A DNA stretch of 56,774 bases from Fimenecus sp045613065 (GTDB lineage Bacteria; Bacillota; Clostridia; Oscillospirales; Acutalibacteraceae). The stretch's first letter is position 1; every line of letters starts with the position of its first letter. A program made the position numbers and the translations under genes. The notes under the pieces were generated by a model. That model was not told where the DNA came from. It made no database searches and was given only the letters and a program-made list of their open reading frames with translations. Positions 1 to 6,757 of the stretch are shown piece by piece. Location of the stretch: the NCBI GenBank assembly GCA_045613065.1, contig JAZLAH010000054.1, positions 1 through 56,774 on the forward strand, in the 5' to 3' direction.

Positions 1-142
1 TTTCGGTGTCCATTAATTCTTTGGCTTTTTCGGCACTAATCTGCTCATATTGTGGTGTTGTTTTTTGACTTTCTCCCCCACAAGCACAAAGTCCGAAAAG
101 TGATAATGAAATTGTGAGCATTATAATCAGTCCTTTTTTCAT
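1..142 (-). CDS. Lipoprotein, N-terminal fragment (possibly rhodanese-like)
   Basis: Only the first 47 codons lie in the window; the gene runs off the left edge. The product begins MKKGL, has a hydrophobic segment and then a lipobox LCAC with the lipidated cysteine near residue 20, so it should be an exported membrane-anchored lipoprotein. The mature part continues with ISAEKAKELMD, which resembles the opening strand and helix of rhodanese-like domains (usually ISxEEAxxLMD). That match is short and the catalytic region is not visible, so the domain is an inference. The start is set by an AGGTGA ribosome site 6 nt upstream. It has its own promoter and follows the tRNA pair. Confidence 0.6.
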   Translation of the reverse strand, partial: MKKGLIIMLTISLSLFGLCACGGESQKTTPQYEQISAEKAKELMDTE

Positions 143-174
143 AGTATCACCTGTATATTTAAGTTTATGTGGTA

Positions 175-203
175 ATTATACTACCCAAATACAACAAAAA
201 CAA
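175..203 (-). promoter_or_regulatory. Sigma-A-type promoter of the lipoprotein gene
   Basis: Read on the minus strand, TTGTTT (198-203) and TATAAT (175-180) are separated by exactly 17 nt, about 35 nt upstream of the lipoprotein start. The -10 is consensus and the -35 is partial. Confidence 0.6.
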
Positions 204-223
204 TACTAAACATTTTTAGGTAA

Positions 224-250
224 ATAAAAAGGAGCCGTAAATACGACTCT
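224..250 (-). terminator. Intrinsic terminator of the tRNA operon
   Basis: On the minus strand an 8-bp stem (242-249 with 232-239, one G-U pair, 2-nt loop) is followed by a T run. It lies 10 nt after the CCA end of tRNA-Trp and before the lipoprotein promoter. Confidence 0.75.
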
Positions 251-259
251 TTTTCTTTT

Positions 260-335
260 TGGCAGGGGCAGTAGGATTCGAACCCACGGCACGCGGTTTT
301 GGAGACCGCTGCTCTACCAACTGAGCTATACCCCT
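260..335 (-). tRNA. tRNA-Trp (CCA)
   Basis: A complete 76-nt cloverleaf on the minus strand. The acceptor arms AGGGGTA and TGCCCCT pair with one G-U, the anticodon loop is CTCCAAA (anticodon CCA), the T-loop is GGTTCGAATCC, and the 3' CCA is encoded. It is the second gene of a two-tRNA operon. Confidence 0.97.
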
Positions 336-354
336 ATGTATAAGCAACCGAAAA

Positions 355-431
355 TGGTGGGCCAACAGGGACTCGAACCCCGGACCGTCCGGTTATGAGC
401 CGGATGCTCTAACCAACTGAGCTATTGGCCC
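355..431 (-). tRNA. tRNA with CAU anticodon (Ile2 or elongator Met)
   Basis: A complete 77-nt cloverleaf on the minus strand with acceptor GGGCCAA/TTGGCCC, anticodon loop CTCATAA and encoded CCA. The CAU anticodon is shared by elongator tRNA-Met and by tRNA-Ile2, whose C34 is converted to lysidine. The anticodon arm CCGGCTCATAACCGG looks more like bacterial tRNA-Ile2 genes, but the sequence alone does not settle it. It is not an initiator, because the first acceptor pair is intact. Confidence 0.93.
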
Positions 432-450
432 TTAACACGGTTGCTAAAAT

Positions 451-479
451 ATTATATATTCTTTTGTTCGTGTTGTCAA
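451..479 (-). promoter_or_regulatory. Promoter of the tRNA-CAU/tRNA-Trp operon
   Basis: On the minus strand a perfect TTGACA (474-479) and a perfect TATAAT (451-456) are separated by 17 nt. The -10 lies about 20 nt upstream of the first tRNA. This is full consensus, as expected for a stable-RNA operon. Confidence 0.9.
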
Positions 480-496
480 GAGTAATTTAATTATTT

Positions 497-2104
497 TTAT
501 TCGTTTTTTGATTTATTTATGCTTGAAATTTCTTCAGATACATATTTAAAAGCAGGAGCACAGTCCGTCGAGCCTGATTTACCATCGTCCTTGAAGATAA
601 CAACTGTGTAGGTAGTGTCATTTGCTGTCAAATATCCACAAAACCAGGTGTGATTGACCTCTCTGCCATTTTCATACCATCCACTTTGTGCTGTTGCAGT
701 TTTTCCGTGATTAATAGTGGAGTCGGAATATGCCTTTTTTCCGTTACCATTCACTACAACATTCATAAGAATTTCATCAGTCTTGGTTACCGTACTTTTA
801 TTTAAAATCTGATAACTATCAGGTATTTTTACTTTCTGAATTATTTTACCATTCTCATCAATAATTGCTTTCATAAGTGTAGGAGCTCTGTAATATCCAC
901 CATTTGCAAAGCAGGAATATGCAACTGCAAGTTGAAGGGGACTTGCAAGTAAATCACCTTGACCAAAGGAAACATTTGCTAATGACTGAGGTGAACTAAT
1001 TGAATCAAAAGACGGAAGGGTTCCTGATTTTGTGGTGAAATTATCTGCTAATTCTAAACTTTTACCAAAACCAAAATCATTACAAAGATTTAAAAAGTTT
1101 TCTACATTCAACTTTTGTCCTAATGCTATAAAGTAACAGTTACAAGACTCCTCCATAGCTGTACACATATCAACAGTGCCATGTGCAATATTGTTATTGC
1201 ATTTAAAGGTTATGCCATTTATCTCTATACTTCCATTACAATTATAGGTTAGTTGAATATTGTTTTCTAAAGCACAAGCAGAAACGATTGGTTTAAAAAC
1301 TGAACCGATGCTGTATGGAGTTATTGCCCGATTTATAAATGGTGAGTTTTGGTTTTCTATATCAACAGAAAGGTCATTTGGATTGAAATTTGGGAAAGAT
1401 GCCATTGCAAGGATTTCATTTGTAAATGAGTTGAGTATAACAACAGCGCCCTTTTCTATGTTATTGTAAATAAGTGCATTTTCTGCAATTTTTTGAATAT
1501 CAAGGTCTATTGTAAGTTGAATTCCGGCAGGAGAGAGATAACCATTGCTCTCGAATTTTATTCCATCACCTAAAAGGATATTACCAATAGCATCGGTGCT
1601 CCATAATGTTTTCAGTTCACCACCATATCGGGACAAGTAACTGTTATACGCTTTTTCAAGTCCCATAACGCCCTGACCATTTTCGTCAAGATGACCTACA
1701 AGATGGGTACAAGTCTGATTATCGGAATATCGTTCAACTATTGTTACAGATTTTACATAAGAATTATTAAATGTGTCAGTGGTCTCAAAAATGCTTATTT
1801 TACCGCTTTTTATATTGTCGTAAAGCTCTTTTGACTGATTGACATTTAAACTGTTTTCAAGGTCGTTGAGGGCTTTTTGTGTGGGTAAGCAAACTGTTAT
1901 GCTTTTTGTATCTGTATTAACAATTTTTTTCATATTTGTATCATAAATCATTCCTCTTGAGCTTGAAAGTACAACATTTTTCTTACTTGTGTTTTGTGAC
2001 GATGGAGAAATACCCGTTTTAAGCATTATGATTCCCATATTAGATACTAAAAGTCCAAAGATAAAAATAAGAGAGAAAAATGCAACAGAAATTCTTTTAT
2101 ACAT
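497..2104 (-). CDS. Penicillin-binding transpeptidase (class B type)
   Basis: A 535-aa D,D-transpeptidase that would cross-link peptidoglycan at the outer membrane face. An N-terminal membrane anchor (about residues 7-28) is followed by a dimerisation-like region and the transpeptidase domain from about residue 215. The active-site motifs are SxxK (S268, K271) and SCN (S320-N322). The third motif is KTA (468-470) where KTG is usual. There is no glycosyltransferase domain and no PASTA repeat. The length is short for PBP2/FtsI and fits the small clostridial elongation or sporulation-type PBPs. It lies downstream of a PAP2 phosphatase, and its ribosome site AGGTGA sits inside a hairpin. Confidence 0.9.
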   Translation of the reverse strand: MYKRISVAFFSLIFIFGLLVSNMGIIMLKTGISPSSQNTSKKNVVLSSSRGMIYDTNMKKIVNTDTKSITVCLPTQKALNDLENSLNVNQSKELYDNIKSGKISIFETTDTFNNSYVKSVTIVERYSDNQTCTHLVGHLDENGQGVMGLEKAYNSYLSRYGGELKTLWSTDAIGNILLGDGIKFESNGYLSPAGIQLTIDLDIQKIAENALIYNNIEKGAVVILNSFTNEILAMASFPNFNPNDLSVDIENQNSPFINRAITPYSIGSVFKPIVSACALENNIQLTYNCNGSIEINGITFKCNNNIAHGTVDMCTAMEESCNCYFIALGQKLNVENFLNLCNDFGFGKSLELADNFTTKSGTLPSFDSISSPQSLANVSFGQGDLLASPLQLAVAYSCFANGGYYRAPTLMKAIIDENGKIIQKVKIPDSYQILNKSTVTKTDEILMNVVVNGNGKKAYSDSTINHGKTATAQSGWYENGREVNHTWFCGYLTANDTTYTVVIFKDDGKSGSTDCAPAFKYVSEEISSINKSKNE

Positions 2105-2140
2105 AAAAAATCACCTGTGCAGAGTTTTGACACAGGTGAT
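2105..2140 (-). terminator. Hairpin plus T run directly abutting the PBP start codon
   Basis: On the minus strand a perfect 10-bp stem (2131-2140 with 2110-2119) is followed by six T residues and then at once by the ATG of the PBP gene. It can act as the terminator of the upstream PAP2 gene. Its 3' arm also contains the AGGTGA ribosome binding site of the PBP gene, so folding would hide that site. Confidence 0.7.
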
Positions 2141-2155
2141 ATCTTTTAATCGTAT

Positions 2156-2776
2156 TTATGCTTTTTTCTTTTTAAGCTTTTCTGCTAAATCGAATTCAGC
2201 AATTTTTGTGTTTTTCATAAGTGCTGTCATAATAACATAACCCATAATACCAGCAAATGTACCGATAACCACGCCGCCAAGAACATCAGTTACATAGTGA
2301 ACCATAAGATAGATTCTTGAAAGGCCAACAAGTACAGAGAATACAGGGAAAATCCAGCTGTATTTCTTGTTAAGTACAAGGAAGAGTGCAACGCCGATTT
2401 CAAATGCTGCAGTTGTGTGACCTGATGGGAATGACTTGTCACTTTCAACATGTGCACCTGCAAATTCATACCAGCTCATAAAGAGAGGGTTTTCAGCATA
2501 GTAAACATAAGGACGAGGACGGTCAAACATTGGCTTGAAAATAACGTTAGTGAGAAGTGTTCCCACAAGAACTGCAAAAAGAACAGCCATACCGAATTTA
2601 CGAGTTCTCTTGAAGAAACTCAACACAAGACCTAAAACTGCCATTGGCATAACAAATTCAGAACCACCGAAGAAAGTGATGAATTCAGCAACGATATTCA
2701 TTGCTGCACTTTGAATCTGTTCACCGAAAAATGTGAATACGCTCATATCAAATGAGTCAAAAATTGAAAAATCCAT
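2156..2776 (-). CDS. PAP2-family membrane phosphatase
   Basis: An integral membrane phosphatase, probably acting on undecaprenyl pyrophosphate or a related lipid phosphate. It has the three PAP2 signature blocks in order: K-x6-RP (KPMFDRPRP), PSGH (PSGHTTAAFE) and SR-x5-H-x3-D (SRIYLMVHYVTD). Several hydrophobic segments surround them. An ATG at 2782 opens the same frame, but the AGGAG site would touch it. The ATG at 2776 (206 aa) has proper spacing of about 7 nt and is preferred. It is just upstream of a penicillin-binding protein, which fits recycling of the peptidoglycan lipid carrier. Confidence 0.88.
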   Translation of the reverse strand: MDFSIFDSFDMSVFTFFGEQIQSAAMNIVAEFITFFGGSEFVMPMAVLGLVLSFFKRTRKFGMAVLFAVLVGTLLTNVIFKPMFDRPRPYVYYAENPLFMSWYEFAGAHVESDKSFPSGHTTAAFEIGVALFLVLNKKYSWIFPVFSVLVGLSRIYLMVHYVTDVLGGVVIGTFAGIMGYVIMTALMKNTKIAEFDLAEKLKKKKA

Positions 2777-2853
2777 TTCCATTCTCCTTTATTTAATTTA
2801 GTGCAGATATTTTACAACACTTTTATATAAATTTCAAGTATATCGAACTGTTA

Positions 2854-3705
2854 TTAGCTCCAATTGATTTTTAACTCACCGATGTTATTACCCTGGTTTG
2901 TTGGATACCATTTGTTACCGAGTGTCATATTATCCTCAGAGTTATCAACATTGATTGTTAAAAGATTTGTACAGTTGTAAAAAGCATATTCGTCAATCTG
3001 TGTTACGTTACTTGGAATATCCAACTCCTTAAGTCCGTAACAGTATGAGAAAGCGTCCTTTCCGATAAACTTAAGTGCCTGAGGTAACTTAAGGTCTGTT
3101 ATTGCTTCACAACGGAAGAAGGCTTTTTCTTCAATTCTCTTGACTGATGAAGGGATTTCAATTTTAGTTAATGAATAGCATTTGTAAAAGGCTTTTGTAC
3201 GGATTGTTTCAACACCATCAGGAATTGTGTATTGGGATACCTTGATTGTTTTACCCTCATCATTTTTTTCGTCAACTAAATCCTTTGCAAGAGGGTAGAA
3301 GAGTAATGTTTTCATATCCTTTGTGTAAATAACACCATCAACATCACAAAGGTATTCATTTTCATCATCAACATCATATGCTGTGATGTGCTGATTGTTT
3401 TCAAGTGCCCAGTTACCGATTTCCTTTACATTTTTACCAATGGAAAAATCAGTAACATATTCAAGATTTGTTGCAGAGAAATCAGCAATCTTTGTAACTG
3501 GTACACCTTCGTATTCATCAGGAATAACTATCTTTTTAACAGTTGATTTATTAGGTACGCTTACAACAGTTGCCTCACCATTTTCGATTTTATACTTTAT
3601 ACTTGCATCAGTATCGCCTAAAATGGAAGTTACTGATTCACAACCTGAAAAAAGCATACAAACACAGAGAATAACGGCAACAACAGAGATTATTTTTTTA
3701 CTCAT
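2854..3705 (-). CDS. BspA-like leucine-rich-repeat lipoprotein
   Basis: A 283-aa surface lipoprotein. The signal peptide ends in the lipobox LFSGC with the lipidated cysteine at about residue 22. The mature part carries LRR_5 (BspA/TpLRR) repeats of the type ITDLKLPQALKFIGKDAFSYC, recognisable by the recurring I/L-P-x-V-x-x-I and A-F-x-x-C positions. Such repeats usually mediate binding and no enzymatic motif is seen. Its ATG overlaps the TGA of the MFS transporter gene by 4 nt (ATGA), so the two are translationally coupled. The ligand is unknown. Confidence 0.85.
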   Translation of the reverse strand: MSKKIISVVAVILCVCMLFSGCESVTSILGDTDASIKYKIENGEATVVSVPNKSTVKKIVIPDEYEGVPVTKIADFSATNLEYVTDFSIGKNVKEIGNWALENNQHITAYDVDDENEYLCDVDGVIYTKDMKTLLFYPLAKDLVDEKNDEGKTIKVSQYTIPDGVETIRTKAFYKCYSLTKIEIPSSVKRIEEKAFFRCEAITDLKLPQALKFIGKDAFSYCYGLKELDIPSNVTQIDEYAFYNCTNLLTINVDNSEDNMTLGNKWYPTNQGNNIGELKINWS

Positions 3706-5375
3706 ACGCTTGCAACCTCACTTTCTGCTTCTTCAATAGCTTTAACTCTTTCCTGTAATTCTTTAACACACATATCGTGCTTTTCTTTTGTAAGGTCATA
3801 GAAAATGAAAGGAACAGTAAGAAGAACAAGACCGACAACAGAACCCCATGTGTATAAGCTGAATACATTGTTGAGAATCTGTGAATCGAAAAGAACGTCC
3901 CAGTCAGATGTAAAGCCAATCATTGAGAGCAACCAAGGCATAATGTAACCAATTGCCACGTTAACAGGGTTTAAGAACCATCCAAATACACCTGCCATAG
4001 CATCTGCTCGCTCACCGTATTTCCACTGATGGTATGTAAGAATATCAGCATTAAGACCAACGTTGACACCATCAACAACAGGAGCAATAGTGTTTTTGAG
4101 GAACATTGCAATCATAAAGATTACGATGTTTTCCATTTTAACTGCAAGAGCAATACCGAGAACAGTAAGGATTGTAACACCTCGGAAAGAAATGAGGATG
4201 TTTCTTTTCTGGAAGCGTTTTGTAAGGATAGGACAAAGAATATTACCGAAAGTCATACCCATAACAACTATGTTTGCAGCAATACCTGAGAACCATTCCA
4301 TTCGTAAGGAATAAACAAACCACCAGCTGAGAAGATTTCCTACAAGTCCATGCCATTGACCGATTACATTGGAAATATTGGTAATCCAGAAATATTTGTT
4401 TTTAAGAACATTTTTAGCACCCTTAAAGAAGGTAACTCTCTGGCGTTTTTCCATAGGTGGTTCAATGATTCTTTCTTTACAGAAAATTGCCAACAAAGAC
4501 AAAGTTGCACCTGAAATTGTGAAAATAGGAATAAATACTTTGTATGTCTGAAGACTTAAATATCCACCAGTTGAATCAATGAGGATAGGGAGAAGTGCAC
4601 CTACAACAGAAGAAAAGAATCCTGAAATGATAGGAACGATTGAATGGAGCTTTTGTCTTTCCTGTGAGTTTGGTGTCATAAATGTAACAAGAGTGTTTAC
4701 ACCAGTGTAGTTATTATAGAAATATGACATGAGAGTAAAAGCAAAGTGGAGAACAACAAGCTTGTTGGTGTATGTCATGTTCTGCACAGGAAGATAAGGA
4801 ATTGCAGAAATCATAAGTGCACATGGAATACCACAAAGAAGAATAAACGGTTTAAATCTTCCGTGTTTTTCACAGAATTTTCTACGAACAAACCAATGAA
4901 AATAGTCCCAGATTGCACCTGTTACAAGCATGTTTCCTACAAGTTGAGGCAATCCGTTAATGACAGATTCAAACATTCCTTGTGGTAGGAAATAGCAACC
5001 AATACCTATTATTAGTTTACCTGCAAAAGAAAGGTGAGCGAAAATTTTCATTTTGTTGGTTAATCTGCCGTGATTTTCATAAATCAGAACATTGATAGGA
5101 TTCATAAACATAAGAACGTATCCTACAATTGTGCTGATAATATTGATAATTGAAAAGTCGATGGCAGCAATACCCATAACTGCACCACAAAAATAACCTG
5201 CAGAGAATGAAATGATACCTGAAGCAGTTAGGAAAACATAAGAACCTGCCTGAGTCAGCATATAGGCAGTAGATTCTTTAAGTGTCAAGTATTCACCCTC
5301 ATTAGGTGTGTTCCAATGGTCTTTAATATATCCTGGCAATTCTTTTACTTTGCCAATGATTTCATCCTTTGTCAT
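3702..5375 (-). CDS. MFS transporter, GPH (glycoside/pentoside/hexuronide)-like
   Basis: A 557-aa protein with about 12 predicted membrane segments, a short cytoplasmic N-terminus and a charged helical C-terminus. The YGERADAMAGVF motif in the second half resembles the conserved loop of GPH/MFS_2 sugar symporters, so a glycoside or sugar substrate is the best guess. The substrate itself is not readable. The start follows an AAGGAATG ribosome site, with a TATAAT -10 about 45 nt upstream. It is coupled by ATGA overlap to a leucine-rich lipoprotein. It could import products of the nearby glycosidases or fucose, but nothing in the sequence proves that. Confidence 0.8.
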   Translation of the reverse strand: MTKDEIIGKVKELPGYIKDHWNTPNEGEYLTLKESTAYMLTQAGSYVFLTASGIISFSAGYFCGAVMGIAAIDFSIINIISTIVGYVLMFMNPINVLIYENHGRLTNKMKIFAHLSFAGKLIIGIGCYFLPQGMFESVINGLPQLVGNMLVTGAIWDYFHWFVRRKFCEKHGRFKPFILLCGIPCALMISAIPYLPVQNMTYTNKLVVLHFAFTLMSYFYNNYTGVNTLVTFMTPNSQERQKLHSIVPIISGFFSSVVGALLPILIDSTGGYLSLQTYKVFIPIFTISGATLSLLAIFCKERIIEPPMEKRQRVTFFKGAKNVLKNKYFWITNISNVIGQWHGLVGNLLSWWFVYSLRMEWFSGIAANIVVMGMTFGNILCPILTKRFQKRNILISFRGVTILTVLGIALAVKMENIVIFMIAMFLKNTIAPVVDGVNVGLNADILTYHQWKYGERADAMAGVFGWFLNPVNVAIGYIMPWLLSMIGFTSDWDVLFDSQILNNVFSLYTWGSVVGLVLLTVPFIFYDLTKEKHDMCVKELQERVKAIEEAESEVASV

Positions 5376-5669
5376 TTAATCATTCCTTTCCTCAAATATA
5401 CAATAATTATACAATATAACATACTCAAAATAAAGGAATAAATAAGCAAAAAACTTTTTTGTGAATAATGCTGATATTTGTATCAATTATCTGTTATAAA
5501 TGACGAAAAAACATTTATCCATATGATGAGTATAAACAATTTGACGATTTGGAGAATATGGGGATAATTTGCAATTTGTAATGCATAGTTGAGGCGCTGT
5601 GACGCAGGTTGTAAGCAAAATTAACATGGTTATACTGCTTTCCTTACACCCAAAAGAGCCTTTTGCATT

Positions 5670-6647
5670 TTACAATTCTTCAGGATATTTCATATCCCAT
5701 TGATTGCGTAGTGTTGTCATAATGTTCATTACATCAATTGTGTAACCGAGTCGCATTGTATTTTTACCATATTGAACAGCGTTTTCCATATTTTCGATTT
5801 CATAGCAGAGGGCATTTTCGATGTTTCCTGCTTTTATAGTTTCTTTTTTATCGTCCTCTGTATAATAAATTGTCGCTTCGTCAGCTCTTGGGTACTCAAA
5901 AATTTCAATATACCCTTTATCGTAACAGATTGTTGCTCGTTTCGGTTGTTTTGCGTGTAATGAAAGTGTCACACTTGCCAATTCTTCTTTTGGATTTTTG
6001 AGAATAATATTTGACTGTTCATCTGCACCTGTAACAGCAAATTTCACCTGTGAATTAATATCATCAGGATATTCTGTCATAAACATTCTCACACAAGAAA
6101 GAGCATAAACACCAATATCCAGTAAAGCACCGCCAGCTAAATCCATATTAAAGAAACGATTTGTCATATCGTATTCCTTGAAACTACCGAAATTTACCTG
6201 TGCTAAACGGAAATTGCCCAACTTTCCTGAAATGATTATTTTTTCAAGTTCATTGTAAAGTGGCATATTGTAGATAGTCATTGCTTCAGCTAAAATGAGA
6301 TTTTTTTCATTTGCAAGGTTTACAGCCTTATTGAGTTCATCTGAATTTAATGTGATTGCTTTTTCACAAAGTACGTGTTTACCATTTTCCAATGCTTTTA
6401 AAATATACTGGATATGCTTGTTATGAGGTGTTGCAATATAGACTATTTGGACATTTTCATCTGTGAAAATATCGTCAATATTCTCATACACTCTTTCGAT
6501 TCCGTACTTCTGGGCAAAATCCACTGCTTTTTCATAAGTTCTGTTTGCAACGGAATAAACTTTGCCACCCATTTTATTCATTTCTCGTGCAAAATCGTTT
6601 GCGATATTTCCACAACCAAGTATTGCCCAGTTATATTTATTTAACAC
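5670..6647 (-). CDS. Gfo/Idh/MocA-family NAD(P)-dependent oxidoreductase
   Basis: A cytoplasmic sugar or inositol-type dehydrogenase. The N-terminal Rossmann motif is WAILGCGNIAND. The family EK-type motif appears as HVLCEKAITLN, and GGALLDIGVYALS marks the C-terminal domain. The longest frame starts at 6689, but that ATG lies upstream of the -10 TATAAT (6664-6669). A GTG at 6647 preceded by AAAGGGTG matches the start of the conserved domain and gives 325 aa, close to family length. It is divergent from the GH3 glycosidase, so a role with its sugar product is plausible. Confidence 0.82.
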   Translation of the reverse strand: MLNKYNWAILGCGNIANDFAREMNKMGGKVYSVANRTYEKAVDFAQKYGIERVYENIDDIFTDENVQIVYIATPHNKHIQYILKALENGKHVLCEKAITLNSDELNKAVNLANEKNLILAEAMTIYNMPLYNELEKIIISGKLGNFRLAQVNFGSFKEYDMTNRFFNMDLAGGALLDIGVYALSCVRMFMTEYPDDINSQVKFAVTGADEQSNIILKNPKEELASVTLSLHAKQPKRATICYDKGYIEIFEYPRADEATIYYTEDDKKETIKAGNIENALCYEIENMENAVQYGKNTMRLGYTIDVMNIMTTLRNQWDMKYPEEL

Positions 6648-6682
6648 ATTTATCACCCTTTGTATTATATCATAAAAACGAA

Positions 6683-6711
6683 TTGACAATCAATATTTTT
6701 TTATATACTAT
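6683..6711 (+). promoter_or_regulatory. Promoter of the GH3 glycosidase
   Basis: A perfect TTGACA (6683-6688), a 17-nt spacer and TACTAT (6706-6711). The start codon lies 47 nt downstream of the -10, behind a GGAGGGG ribosome site. Confidence 0.82.
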
Positions 6712-6726
6712 GAACACGTAACCATA
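6709..6726 (+). promoter_or_regulatory. Candidate cre (CcpA) operator
   Basis: The 18-bp site TATGAACACGTAACCATA matches the pseudo-palindromic cre consensus WWTGNAARCGNWWWCAWW at 16 of 18 positions, including the central CG. It overlaps the -10 and the transcription start of the GH3 promoter, a position expected for repression in the presence of a preferred sugar. Confidence 0.55.
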
Positions 6727-6757
6727 GAACATATAACCATATTATGGAGGGGATTTT

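Noticed and set aside
1260..1469. Plus-strand frames inside the PBP, MFS, fuc and fem genes
   Set aside because: They have no ribosome sites, lie entirely opposite well-supported genes and have low-complexity products. They are shadows.
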